A stretch of DNA of 64,000 nt from Rhizobium sp. ARZ01 (GTDB lineage: Bacteria; Pseudomonadota; Alphaproteobacteria; Rhizobiales; Rhizobiaceae). Shown piece after piece: positions 50,564 through 59,392 of the stretch. Numbering within the stretch: the first letter of the stretch is position 1; each line of letters starts with the position of its first letter. The DNA lies in assembly GCF_014851675.1 (NCBI RefSeq), contig NZ_JACVAE010000001.1, forward strand, positions 1,984,001-2,048,000, read 5' to 3'. The notes beneath the pieces were generated by a model. It had not been told where the DNA came from, made no database searches, and saw only the letters and a program-made list of their open reading frames with translations. The position numbers were made by a program, and so were the translations under genes.

Positions 50564-50873
50564 GTCTTGCAAAGTCTCCGGTCATATGCGCACGGCTAGG
50601 CCTTGAGGAACCGACCCATCGACCGGAACCCCGCGCTGTGATCAAAACGTCATGAAGTGGTCCAAGGTTTTTCAACCGTGGACCCAGGACAGTCGCGGAA
50701 GAGGCCCTACCTCCCGCCGGCGAACGCCTGAACTTCGATCCGTCCTGTCGGAAGGCTGTTGGGAGCAGCCTGTGCCCGACCGGATCGAAGGCACGGGGAA
50801 AAGACATTCCCAATCCGGTCAGGATGTGGCGAAATGTTAAACTTGTGTTACAATTTGAAATATTTCGTGAGAA
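50564..50873. other. 310-bp intergenic region with stem-loops
   Basis: Between two minus-strand peptidoglycan hydrolase genes. It contains GGTCCAAGG...CCGTGGACC (50658-50682), a small AGGCTG...CAGCCT hairpin (50753-50772) and GACCGGAT...ATCCGGTC (50778-50820) enclosing a nested GGGAA...TTCCC. The end 50836-50876 is AT-rich and promoter-like. No coding frame is supported. A structured leader or a small RNA is possible. Confidence 0.4.
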
Positions 50874-51647
50874 TCACGCGGATGAGTCGCGTCGTTTCTG
50901 CAAGCCTGTCAGCAAGCGATGAAGCGTATCGATCGTCGAAAAATCGGCGACCCCATCAACCCTTTCCTGCCGAAAATGCCGCTGGAAGGCCGATACATCA
51001 CCTTCCGTGCCGGGATCAAAAATGCCCGTGATTTCGGTAGCATAGCCGTAGAGCGCAAGCATTGCCTGCAAAGCTTCGACCGGGGGGCCCTGGTCGCCAC
51101 GTTGGAAGAACCGCCCGCTGGTGATCGGCGCAGGCTCGACCCAGTGGCCGACACCTGCTGCATGGAGCCTGGCCCATGGGAAATTTTCACCCGGATCGAC
51201 CTTGCGAATGGGGGCAACATCGCTGTGCGCCAGTACCCGTTCGGGCGCTATACCCCACCTCTCGCCACAGTTCCGACACAGTTCGGCGACCGCCGCAATC
51301 TGCGCTTCGGGATATCTCGGCAGACCGCCCGGGTGACCGGGATTGACGATTTCGATGCCGATCGAAGCTGAATTGATATCGCCCTCACCCTTCCATTGGC
51401 TCTTTCCCGCGTGCCATGCTCGCCGCTCTTCTGGAACCAACTGCAGGACGCGCCCGTCCTCATGCACAAAATAGTGGCTGGAGACCTCGCTCTGCTTAGA
51501 GCACAGCCAGGCGAGAGCGCCGTCAGCGCTGTCCATGCCGGTATAATGGAGGACAATCATGTCGGGACGCCGTCCGCCGGCACGCTCGCCATGATTCTGA
51601 GACGGCACGACCGTCGCGCCGGGAAAATCGGGCGTGAATGCCGTCAT
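50874..51647 (-). CDS. N-acetylmuramoyl-L-alanine amidase, AmiD-like with peptidoglycan-binding domain
   Basis: 257 residues. Amidase_2 domain at the N-terminus: zinc ligand H34 in IVLHYTGM, SSHYFVHEDGRVLQLVPE, WHAGKSQWKGEGDIN, SIGIEIVNPGH and LAHSDVAPIRKVDPGE, the usual AmpD/AmiD motifs. A C-terminal PG_binding_1 domain follows (PPVEALQAMLALYGY to the end). No signal peptide is evident, so it may act on recycled cytoplasmic muropeptides like AmpD. Its ATG overlaps the djlA-like stop by 4 bases. Confidence 0.9.
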   Translation of the reverse strand: MTAFTPDFPGATVVPSQNHGERAGGRRPDMIVLHYTGMDSADGALAWLCSKQSEVSSHYFVHEDGRVLQLVPEERRAWHAGKSQWKGEGDINSASIGIEIVNPGHPGGLPRYPEAQIAAVAELCRNCGERWGIAPERVLAHSDVAPIRKVDPGENFPWARLHAAGVGHWVEPAPITSGRFFQRGDQGPPVEALQAMLALYGYATEITGIFDPGTEGDVSAFQRHFRQERVDGVADFSTIDTLHRLLTGLQKRRDSSA

Positions 51648-52384
51648 GCCGCCTGACGCTCTCTCTCGATCGCCGAATAGGCCGCATTGAGCGCCGCCAT
51701 CCGATCGTTTGCGATCCGCTGGAACTCCGTTGGAACGCCACGCGCCATCAAGCTGTCGGGATGATGCTCGGACGCCAGCACCCGGTAGCGCTTGCGAATG
51801 GTCGGGAAATCGTCGTGCGGCGAGACGCCGAGGACTTTGTAGGGGTCACGTCCGCCAATATGCAGATGCCGCTCGGTAATCTGCTCGAACCGCTCCACCG
51901 CCATGCCGAAAATTTCGGAAACGCGCGACAGAAACGCCATCTCGCGCTCGTGGATCAGCCCGTCTGCCTTGGCGATGTGAAACAGACCGTCGATGATATC
52001 TTCGAGGATCGGGCAATTGCGCTCGCTGGATACGCACAGCGTGGCCATCTTTTCAGCATAAGCCTCAAAGCCGGCCACGTCCTGGCGGGCGAGATTGTAG
52101 AGGCGGGCAACGTTTGCCGCCTGATCGGAGGGGAACTTGAAGATATCCCTGAAGGCATCGACCTCGGCGGTCGTGACAACCCCGTCGGCCTTCGCCATCT
52201 TGGCCGACAGTGCGATCATGGCGACGGAAAATGCAACTTGCTTGCGCGTCTCGGGGTCACCCTCAAATAAGGTGCGCACCGCCTCGACAACGCCCGAAAG
52301 CGCATTGCTGGCCGCCTCCGCGACCATACCGACAAGCCGGTCCCAGATGGAAGACATCAAGCCACTGCCCATGGATGAGAACAT
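51644..52384 (-). CDS. djlA: DjlA-like protein with TerB and DnaJ domains
   Basis: About 246 residues: a hydrophobic or amphipathic N-terminus (MVAEAASNALSGVVEAV), a TerB-like helical domain (about 45-160: SVAMIALSAKMAKADGVVTTAEVDAF, LFHIAKADGLIHEREMAFL) and a C-terminal J domain (DPYKVLGVSPHDD, with the HPD motif in SEHHPDSLM). J domains stimulate DnaK. The start is uncertain: ATGs occur at 52420, 52405, 52384, 52372 and 52357, none with a strong ribosome-binding site. Coupled to the downstream amidase by an ATGA overlap. Confidence 0.85.
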   Translation of the reverse strand: MFSSMGSGLMSSIWDRLVGMVAEAASNALSGVVEAVRTLFEGDPETRKQVAFSVAMIALSAKMAKADGVVTTAEVDAFRDIFKFPSDQAANVARLYNLARQDVAGFEAYAEKMATLCVSSERNCPILEDIIDGLFHIAKADGLIHEREMAFLSRVSEIFGMAVERFEQITERHLHIGGRDPYKVLGVSPHDDFPTIRKRYRVLASEHHPDSLMARGVPTEFQRIANDRMAALNAAYSAIERERQAA

Positions 52385-52583
52385 ACAGTGATCTTCATCA
52401 GACATTGATGGCGAAAGCAAGCCACAGCCTTCTCATTACTATGAGACTCACGATATTTTGAAGGCCCTCATCAAGTGGATGCATTCCATTTCTTGATCGA
52501 CCGATTAGCGCAATGAACTTGACGGTCTTGCAGGTGAATGCGAGCAGTTTTCGGTGCAACCAACTTCGGATGAGGGAACAAGC

Positions 52584-53495
52584 GTGCGCGTCCTGTCCAA
52601 TCAAGCTGCAGGTATGCTGCTCGGCCTCATCGGCGTGACAATCTTCGGCGCTACGCTGCCGATGACGCGCGTGGCGCTCGAGGGATTCAGCCCCCTGTTC
52701 GTCACGCTTGGACGTGCCGTGATCGCTGCCGCCGCCGCCGGGATAGCCCTCCTCATCCTGAAGAGACCATTTCCGCGCTCGCATCTGCCCGCCCTGGCCG
52801 GTGTCGGCATTGGCGCAGTCTTCGGTTTTCCCATCTTTTCGTCGATCGCCTTGCAGACGATTCCAGCGAGCCATGGCGGCGTCGTACTGGGCATTCTGCC
52901 ACTCCTCACCTCGATCTTCGCCGCGATCGTTGACGGAGAACGGCCGGGGCCGCTGTTCTGGTTGTGCGGCATCGCCGGTTCTGCGCTCGTGATCGCCTTT
53001 TCGCTGGGCGAAAGCAGTTTTCACCTTGGTCCCGGCGACTTCTGGCTGTTTCTCGCCGCGATATCGGCTTCATTCTCCTACGTGCTTTCCGGAAAGCTGG
53101 CGCGCGTGCTGCCCGGTTGGGAGGTCATCGGCTGGGCGCTCGTCCTTTGTGCGCCATTCACACTCGCAGGATCACTGCTCGCTGCGGAGGCAGGCATTCG
53201 AGCACCGGGTCCCATGCAATACGGCGCCTTGCTCTACCTAGGCCTGATGTCAATGTTCGCGGGCTTCATTTTCTGGAATGCGGGCCTCGCACTCGGCGGC
53301 ATAGCGCGGGTGGCGCAGGTGCAATTGTTTCAAACCTTTGTGACGCTCGCGATCTCCGCGCTCCTGCTTGGAGAAGCTATCGGGCCATCGACCGTCGGCT
53401 TCGCATTCGCGGTTGCCTTTGTCGTGTGGCTGGGCCGCAAGGCGAAGATTTCCCGTGCTGCGTCGTCACCGACCCCCGAAGTCGGACGAGCCTGA
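52584..53495 (+). CDS. EamA/DMT family transporter
   Basis: 303 residues with ten predicted membrane helices in two EamA repeats (GMLLGLIGVTIFGATLPMTRVAL onwards, and DFWLFLAAISASFSYVLSGKLAR onwards). Such transporters export amino acids, nucleosides or drugs, and substrate cannot be told from sequence. I chose the GTG at 52584 because GAGGGA lies 6 bases upstream; an open frame to 52554 is less likely. No regulator is adjacent. Confidence 0.87.
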   Translation: MRVLSNQAAGMLLGLIGVTIFGATLPMTRVALEGFSPLFVTLGRAVIAAAAAGIALLILKRPFPRSHLPALAGVGIGAVFGFPIFSSIALQTIPASHGGVVLGILPLLTSIFAAIVDGERPGPLFWLCGIAGSALVIAFSLGESSFHLGPGDFWLFLAAISASFSYVLSGKLARVLPGWEVIGWALVLCAPFTLAGSLLAAEAGIRAPGPMQYGALLYLGLMSMFAGFIFWNAGLALGGIARVAQVQLFQTFVTLAISALLLGEAIGPSTVGFAFAVAFVVWLGRKAKISRAASSPTPEVGRA

Positions 53496-53609
53496 ACGAG
53501 CCTTTCAATCCTTCAACGAAAGCGGATAAGTACTGATCTGTGATTCCCCTGTTGCGGAATCTGGAGTAGACATCCGCCGACCGACCGGATCGTTCGGCGA
53601 GGAGGTATC

Positions 53610-54824
53610 ATGGCCAAACAAAAAGTCGCAATGCTCACTGCAGGGGGCCTTGCACCCTGTCTCTCGTCCGCAGTGGGCGGGCTCATCGAGCGTTATACGG
53701 ACATCGCACCTGAAATCGAGCTGGTTGCCTATCGCTCGGGATACCAGGGCCTGCTTCTGGCCGACCGCATCGAAATCACGCCCCAGATGCGCGAAAAGGC
53801 GCACCTGTTGCACCGCTACGGCGGTTCGCCAATTGGCAACAGCCGCGTCAAGCTGACGAACGCGGCCGATTGCGTGAAGCGCGGCCTCGTCAAGGAAGGC
53901 GAAAACCCGTTGCGTGTTGCCGCCGAACGGCTTGCCAGTGACGGCGTGACCATCCTGCACACGATCGGCGGCGACGATACCAACACGACGGCGGCTGACC
54001 TTGCTGCCTATCTCGGCGCCAACGGCTACAACCTGACCGTGGTCGGCCTGCCGAAAACGGTCGACAACGACGTCGTTCCGATCCGCCAGTCGCTGGGCGC
54101 CTGGACGGCAGCAGAAGTTGGCGCTGGCTTCTTCGACAACGTCTCCAATGAACAGAGTGCTGCCCCCAAGACGCTCGTTGTACACGAAGTCATGGGCCGG
54201 CATTGCGGCTGGCTGACTGCCGCGACTGCACGCGCCTACATGCAGAAGACCGCCGGCAACGAATATGTCGAAGGCTTCATGATGAACGCGCAGTTGAAGA
54301 GCATCGACGGGCTCTACCTGCCGGAAATGGCCTTCGACCTGCAGGCGGAAGCCGAACGCCTGAAGAGGATGATGGACAAGAACGGCTACGTGACGCTGTT
54401 CGTTTCCGAAGGCGCCTGCCTCGACGCGATCGTCGCCGAGCGCGAAGCAGCGGGTGAGACGGTCAAGCGTGACGCGTTCGGCCACGTCAAGATCGACACG
54501 ATCAATGTCGGCAACTGGTTCTCCAAGCAGTTTGCCGCCCTTCTCGGCGCCGAGCGCGCGATGGTGCAGAAGTCCGGCTACTATGCCCGCTCCGCACCGG
54601 CCAACCGTGACGACCTGCGCCTGATCCAGAGCATGGTCGACCTCGCCGTCGAGAGCGCCCTCAACAAGGTCTCGGGCGTCACCGGCCACGACGAGGCCCA
54701 GAACGGCAAGCTGCGCACGATCGAATTCCCGCGCATCAAGGGCGGCAAGCATTTCGATACGAGCGTCAAGTGGTTCGGCGAGGTCATGGACGTGATCGGT
54801 CAGAAGTGGTCGCCGGCCGGTTGA
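53610..54824 (+). CDS. pfp: Pyrophosphate-dependent 6-phosphofructokinase
   Basis: 404 residues. It phosphorylates fructose 6-phosphate with PPi, reversibly. The PPi signature is GGDD (120-123) in place of the GGDG of ATP enzymes, together with K149 in GLPKTVDND; in ATP enzymes this Lys is Gly. MGRHCGWLTAATA and EGACLD are further family blocks. GGAGG precedes the start. A strong terminator ends the transcript. Cytoplasmic. Confidence 0.93.
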   Translation: MAKQKVAMLTAGGLAPCLSSAVGGLIERYTDIAPEIELVAYRSGYQGLLLADRIEITPQMREKAHLLHRYGGSPIGNSRVKLTNAADCVKRGLVKEGENPLRVAAERLASDGVTILHTIGGDDTNTTAADLAAYLGANGYNLTVVGLPKTVDNDVVPIRQSLGAWTAAEVGAGFFDNVSNEQSAAPKTLVVHEVMGRHCGWLTAATARAYMQKTAGNEYVEGFMMNAQLKSIDGLYLPEMAFDLQAEAERLKRMMDKNGYVTLFVSEGACLDAIVAEREAAGETVKRDAFGHVKIDTINVGNWFSKQFAALLGAERAMVQKSGYYARSAPANRDDLRLIQSMVDLAVESALNKVSGVTGHDEAQNGKLRTIEFPRIKGGKHFDTSVKWFGEVMDVIGQKWSPAG

Positions 54825-54884
54825 AGGCATCACGCGCCCACGGACTGAAGGTTGCATCTTGACGTCACCTCGCACAGATGGCTT

Positions 54885-54917
54885 GCTCCCCTGAACCGCC
54901 GTTCAGGGGAGCTTTTT
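54885..54917 (+). terminator. pfp terminator overlapping the lysE-type RBS
   Basis: GCTCCCCTGAAC (54885-54896) pairs perfectly with GTTCAGGGGAGC (54901-54912), followed by TTTTT (54913-54917) and then C and the ATG of the next gene at 54919. GGGGAG of the 3' arm is the only Shine-Dalgarno candidate for that ATG. Confidence 0.9.
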
Positions 54918-54918
54918 C

Positions 54919-55554
54919 ATGTCGTTCGAACACTGGCTTGCCTTCGCCGCAGCCTCTTCCATCATGCTGGCGATCCCCGGACCAACCATCCTGCTCGTCA
55001 TTTCCTACGCCCTCGGGCATGGACGAAAGACAACCAGCGCGACAGTTGCCGGCGTAGCCCTTGGCGATTTTACCGCAATGACGGCCTCCATGCTCGGCCT
55101 CGGCGCCCTGCTGGCAACCTCTGCCGCGATCTTCACGGTGCTGAAGTGGGTTGGTGCAGCCTATCTTGTCTGGCTCGGCATCAAGCTTTGGCGGGCACCG
55201 ATTACCGGAGCGAACTGCGCCGAAGAAGGAACGGCAGCGGAAGAACAGCCGTACCGCATCTTCGCACATACCTATGTCGTAACGGCGCTAAATCCCAAGA
55301 GCATCGTTTTCTTCGTCGCCTTCCTGCCGCAGTTTCTCGACCTGTCGCGGCCAGTCCTGCCGCAGATGGTGATCTTCGAAATCACCTTTCTCGTACTCGC
55401 TACGGCGAACGCCACCGCCTATGCCCTCATGGCTTCGGCGGCACGCGGAACAATCCGCAAACCAACCGTCCAGAAAGCGGTGAACCGCGTCGGAGGATCG
55501 CTCCTGATCGGCGCCGGCCTGCTGACTGCCGGACTTCGCCGGGCCGCGGCGTGA
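54919..55554 (+). CDS. LysE/RhtB family amino acid exporter
   Basis: 211 residues, about six membrane helices. LysE hallmarks are the early AIPGPTILLVISYALGHGRK, GVALGDFTAMTASMLGLGALL, GAAYLVWLGIKLWR and TALNPKSIVFFVAFLPQF. It exports an amino acid, probably homoserine lactone, threonine or a basic residue, but specificity is unclear. Its ribosome-binding site lies in the 3' arm of the pfp terminator hairpin, so translation may depend on whether that stem forms. Confidence 0.88.
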   Translation: MSFEHWLAFAAASSIMLAIPGPTILLVISYALGHGRKTTSATVAGVALGDFTAMTASMLGLGALLATSAAIFTVLKWVGAAYLVWLGIKLWRAPITGANCAEEGTAAEEQPYRIFAHTYVVTALNPKSIVFFVAFLPQFLDLSRPVLPQMVIFEITFLVLATANATAYALMASAARGTIRKPTVQKAVNRVGGSLLIGAGLLTAGLRRAAA

Positions 55555-55689
55555 CTTTTGTCGCGGCGCCTCGGGTTGCCCGATGCGACGCGATGGGCTA
55601 TTTGACGAAGCACGGTCAAAGCGCCGTTGATTTGCATCCACGCCGGAAACGCTCCGTTTCCGAGCCTCAAGGCAGAACGAGAGCGACTT

Positions 55690-56601
55690 ATGGCGGACAG
55701 ATTCCCGATCCCTGCGAAACGTTTCCTGTCGGCCGGCTGCGCCACCGCGCTGCTGATGCTGGGCGGCTGTGCCAGTGTGATCGAGACCCCGGTCGAGGAA
55801 ATGGCTTCGGCGCAGACAGTGATGCCAATCGCAAAGCCCGGCACGGAAATGACCGCCTACGCCCTTCCGGCGCCGATTGTCGATCCGGCAGCGGATAATG
55901 GCGGCGCACAGACGCTGACGGCGGCCGTCGAAGTGACGCGCGCAAGCAACGCGGAACTGGCGATTGCTTCGGCCGCACCCGACGCCTCGGGTGCAGGAAC
56001 AACGCCGGTTGCTTCGGCAGTACCCGTTCCGACGAGCGCGAGCCCCTCCTCTCAAAAATTCATGCCGGCATCGTTCGAGGCCGCCGTGATGGAGCCTGGC
56101 TTCGACACTGGTGAACCGGAGGGCCTGGAACAGCTCGTCGCCTCGCACCAGATCATCCCGATGGCAAAGCCTACCTTCCAGCCGGTTGCATTCGCTGCGA
56201 CCCAGGCCAAACCCGGCATCCCTCAGGCTTCACAAGCCTTCGAAAAATCCGGGACGCCGATTGATGCCCTGGTCACCAAATACGCAGCACTCTACGAAAT
56301 TCCTGAGGGTCTGCTTCATCGCGTGATCAAACGCGAGAGCCGTTACAATCCCAAAGCCTATAGCAGGGGCAATTACGGCCTGATGCAGATCCGCTACAAC
56401 ACGGCCAAGGGCATGGGATACACCGGCACGCCGGACGGCCTTTTCGACGCCGAGACGAACATCAAGTACGGCGCGAAGTATCTGCGCGGCGCGTGGATGG
56501 TGGCCGACAACCAGCACGACGGTGCTGTTCGCCTCTATGCCAGCGGCTACTACTACACCGCCAAGCGCAAGGGTCTTCTCGAAGAGACCGGTTTGAAATA
56601 G
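55690..56601 (+). CDS. Lipoprotein lytic transglycosylase, SLT domain
   Basis: 303 residues. Lipobox LGGC places lipidated C27 after a short signal peptide. A low-complexity Ala/Pro/Thr linker (about 35-190) spans to a C-terminal SLT domain: catalytic E216 in RVIKRESRYNPKA, GNYGLMQIRYNTAKGMGY, AETNIKYGAKYLRGAW and the YASGYYYTAKRK end. Probably outer-membrane anchored, cutting glycan strands in the periplasm. ATG 55690 is preferred as it begins the signal peptide. Confidence 0.9.
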   Translation: MADRFPIPAKRFLSAGCATALLMLGGCASVIETPVEEMASAQTVMPIAKPGTEMTAYALPAPIVDPAADNGGAQTLTAAVEVTRASNAELAIASAAPDASGAGTTPVASAVPVPTSASPSSQKFMPASFEAAVMEPGFDTGEPEGLEQLVASHQIIPMAKPTFQPVAFAATQAKPGIPQASQAFEKSGTPIDALVTKYAALYEIPEGLLHRVIKRESRYNPKAYSRGNYGLMQIRYNTAKGMGYTGTPDGLFDAETNIKYGAKYLRGAWMVADNQHDGAVRLYASGYYYTAKRKGLLEETGLK

Positions 56602-56607
56602 GCGAAC

Positions 56608-57990
56608 TCACTCACCGCGCCCGATTACATCGACGATTCGCCTCACAAGTTCCTGCGGACGGTAGCCGAAGCTGGCAGGTGTCAGCCCAAGGCGAACAAC
56701 GGCAAGTCTCCTGGACGGGATCACCGCGATCGACTGGCCGTCATGGCCAAGCATCCAGAACGTATCCCCCGGCAATCCGTATTGCGAATTGGGCACGTCG
56801 TCCGGCCCATGAATCCAGGTCTGCACGTGACTATAGGCGCCACCAGAGGCTGAGGTCGGCGCTCGCATGGCTGTGACAAACCCCTCTGGCAGCAACTGCA
56901 TCCCATTCCATTGTCCATCGTTCAGCAACAGCTGCGCAAAGCGCGCCCAATCACGTGCCGTCGCATACATGTAGGACGAACCGGCAAAGATGCCTGTCTC
57001 GTCCGTCTCCATCACGGCGCTCCGCATGCCGAGCGGCGCAAAAAGGGCCATGGCCGGATAGGACAGCGCCCGCCAGCGGTCGCCGATCGCGTTCATGAAG
57101 ATGTGGGAGAGGAGGATAGCGGTACCGCTGGAATACTCGAACCTTTCCCCTGGGTTGGCAGTAAGCGGAAACGAGGCTGCAAAGCGGGCCATGTTCGGCT
57201 CCAGAAAAAGCATCCGCGTCACGTCGGTGACATCGCCATAGTCCTCGTTGAAAACCAGGCCACTTTGCATCGCGAGAAGGTCGGCAACGGTGATTTTTCC
57301 ACGCGCATCGGCTTGCCATTCGGGAAACAGATTGACCTGTGTCGGTGACAATCGCCCATCCATCATCAACCGCCCCACGAGAGCCGCATTGACGGTCTTG
57401 GTCAGTGACCAGCCGAGCATTGGAGTGTCTGGGGAAAACCCGTCGCCATAACGCTCGCCAACGAGGCGGCCGTCGTGGATCACCACCACCCCGCGTGCAT
57501 TGGGCCCGAGCAAGGCCGGATCATCCAGAACGTTTTCCAGCCTGGAATCAGGACTGCCCGCATCCCCCTCGGGCCATGGGCGATCAGTTCGCGCCTCTGC
57601 GGTTTTTGGCAGGGCCACGCCAGCCACTACCTCGCGCGCGGTGACAAAATCGCCGTCCGGAACCGTCGTGCACCCGAATCCCTCGCGATACGCCGCGTAT
57701 CCCGGTGCGAACAAGCCCAGGAGGGATGCCGTGACCGTCTTTTCGTTGAGGTCTACAGACTGGCGCATCAGCCGCAGCAGTGGATGGCCCGGCGCCTGCA
57801 CGTCCTTATCGAGTACGGCGGCAGGGTCTCGATGCGCGACGAAGACATTGGAACAGACGATCTTGGCCGCATAGGAGGAGCCGACACGCAACAATTCCGG
57901 TGGGCGAACGATCAGCCAACTGCCCGCGATTGCCAGGAAAATGCTTCCGCCAAACAACGCTCTTGCAGCGACCCGCCGATATCGACCCAT
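56608..57990 (-). CDS. Beta-lactamase-fold serine hydrolase
   Basis: 460 residues, class C beta-lactamase/DD-peptidase superfamily. An N-terminal hydrophobic anchor (about 11-28), then the SxxK S195-LTK (GWSLTKTVNAALVG), tyrosine motif FEYSSG and a C-terminal LGHDGQSIAVIP in the HxG position. VVIHDGRLVGERYGDGF is the typical pre-motif strand. Such proteins include carboxylesterases, DD-peptidases and 6-aminohexanoate hydrolases; the actual substrate is unknown. Convergent with the SLT lipoprotein gene, 6 bases apart. Confidence 0.87.
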   Translation of the reverse strand: MGRYRRVAARALFGGSIFLAIAGSWLIVRPPELLRVGSSYAAKIVCSNVFVAHRDPAAVLDKDVQAPGHPLLRLMRQSVDLNEKTVTASLLGLFAPGYAAYREGFGCTTVPDGDFVTAREVVAGVALPKTAEARTDRPWPEGDAGSPDSRLENVLDDPALLGPNARGVVVIHDGRLVGERYGDGFSPDTPMLGWSLTKTVNAALVGRLMMDGRLSPTQVNLFPEWQADARGKITVADLLAMQSGLVFNEDYGDVTDVTRMLFLEPNMARFAASFPLTANPGERFEYSSGTAILLSHIFMNAIGDRWRALSYPAMALFAPLGMRSAVMETDETGIFAGSSYMYATARDWARFAQLLLNDGQWNGMQLLPEGFVTAMRAPTSASGGAYSHVQTWIHGPDDVPNSQYGLPGDTFWMLGHDGQSIAVIPSRRLAVVRLGLTPASFGYRPQELVRRIVDVIGRGE

Positions 57991-58080
57991 TCGTCTCCCC
58001 TCGTTCGCTGCCAGACAATCAGGAATTGGTCGTTAAGAAAAGCTTATTCCGAACCAGACGTTTCGTGGGCGATGGCTCGT

Positions 58081-58098
58081 CGGTCATCAAACTGTAGC
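58081..58098 (+). promoter_or_regulatory. Pho-box-like direct repeat upstream of btaA
   Basis: CGGTCAT-CAAA-CTGTAGC: two 7-base units at 11-bp spacing, as in the PhoB consensus CTGTCAT-N4-CTGTCAT (six of seven and four of seven matches). It lies 47-64 bases before the btaA ATG. btaA of Sinorhizobium is known to be PhoB-dependent; binding here is inference. Confidence 0.5.
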
Positions 58099-58144
58099 GC
58101 GTGAAAGCTATTGCTGCCGAAATCCTAAAGGACGAGAGGGCAGC

Positions 58145-59392
58145 ATGAGCGAACTGGCCAGAAATGCAGGATACGGACGCAATGCGAAACTGAAGTCGGC
58201 GCTGCTTCAACACCGTGCCATTACACCGGAAGGATTGTCCGAACGCCTCTTCGGCCTGCTCTTTTCCGGCCTTGTCTACCCACAGATCTGGGAGGACCCG
58301 GCCATCGACATCGAAGCGATGGAACTGTCCACGAAGCACCGCGTGGTGAAAATCGGTTCGGGTGGATGCAACATGCTCGCCTATCTTTCCCGGTCCCCGG
58401 AAATGATCGATGTGGTCGATCTCAACCCCCACCACATCGCCCTGAACCGGCTAAAGCTCGCAGCTTTCCGACAACTGCCTTCGCATTCGGACGTGATCCG
58501 TTTTCTCGGAGGGAACCACACGGCAACGAACCGCGAAGCCTATTACCTGTTCATCGAACCGACGCTGGACGCGCAAACGCGCGACTATTGGAACGGGCGC
58601 GGCGCGCTTGGCCGGCGCCGCATCGATGTGTTCAACCGCAACATCTATCGCACCGGCCTGCTCGGCCGGTTCATCCTGCTCGGCCATATCGTCGCAAGGC
58701 TCCACGGCGTCGATCCGCGCGACTTTGTCGAGGCCCGTTCGCTGCGCGAACAGCGTCACTTCTTCGAGACCCGCATTGCCCCCCTCTTCGATCGTCCGCT
58801 GGTCCGCTGGATGACCTCGCGAAAGGCCTCTTTGTTCGGTCTCGGCATCCCGCCGCAACAATTTGACGAACTGGCGAGCCTCAGCGACGGCAGATCGCTC
58901 GCACCGGTTCTGAAACGGCGCCTGGAAAAGCTCACCTGCCACTTTCCTTTGAAGGACAACTATTTCGCCTGGCAGGCGTTTGCCCGGAGATATCCGCAAG
59001 AGCAGGAAGGTATGCTGGCGGACTATCTGCGTGCCGAGCACTACGGCGCAATTCGTGCCAATACGGGCCGAGTTCGCGTCCACCACGCAAGCTTCACCGA
59101 ACTTCTGGCCAGCAAGCCGGCAGCATCCGTCGACCGCTTCGTATTGCTGGACGCCCAGGACTGGATGAGTGAAAGTCAATTGAACGAACTCTGGAGCGAG
59201 ATATCCAGAACCGCCTCTGAAGGGGCGATCGTCATCTTCCGGACCGCTGCGGAAAGAAGCGTCCTCGACGGCAAGCTATCCTCCGCCCTTCTTGGCCTCT
59301 GGAACTACGAGCGCAAGCGCTCCATCGCTCTTGGCGCGCGGGACCGCTCGGCCATCTACGGTGGCTTTCACATCTATCGAAAGAAAGCTTGA
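58145..59392 (+). CDS. btaA: SAM:diacylglycerol 3-amino-3-carboxypropyltransferase BtaA
   Basis: 415 residues, DUF3419/BtaA family. It moves the aminocarboxypropyl group of SAM to diacylglycerol to give diacylglyceryl-homoserine, the first step to the betaine lipid DGTS made under phosphate starvation. Recognisable parts: LLFSGLVYPQIWEDPAID, VVKIGSGGCNMLAYLSR (SAM site), VVDLNPHHIALNRLKLAA and LDAQDWMSESQLNELW. The stop shares one base with the btaB start (TGATG). A Pho-box-like repeat lies upstream. Confidence 0.92.
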   Translation: MSELARNAGYGRNAKLKSALLQHRAITPEGLSERLFGLLFSGLVYPQIWEDPAIDIEAMELSTKHRVVKIGSGGCNMLAYLSRSPEMIDVVDLNPHHIALNRLKLAAFRQLPSHSDVIRFLGGNHTATNREAYYLFIEPTLDAQTRDYWNGRGALGRRRIDVFNRNIYRTGLLGRFILLGHIVARLHGVDPRDFVEARSLREQRHFFETRIAPLFDRPLVRWMTSRKASLFGLGIPPQQFDELASLSDGRSLAPVLKRRLEKLTCHFPLKDNYFAWQAFARRYPQEQEGMLADYLRAEHYGAIRANTGRVRVHHASFTELLASKPAASVDRFVLLDAQDWMSESQLNELWSEISRTASEGAIVIFRTAAERSVLDGKLSSALLGLWNYERKRSIALGARDRSAIYGGFHIYRKKA

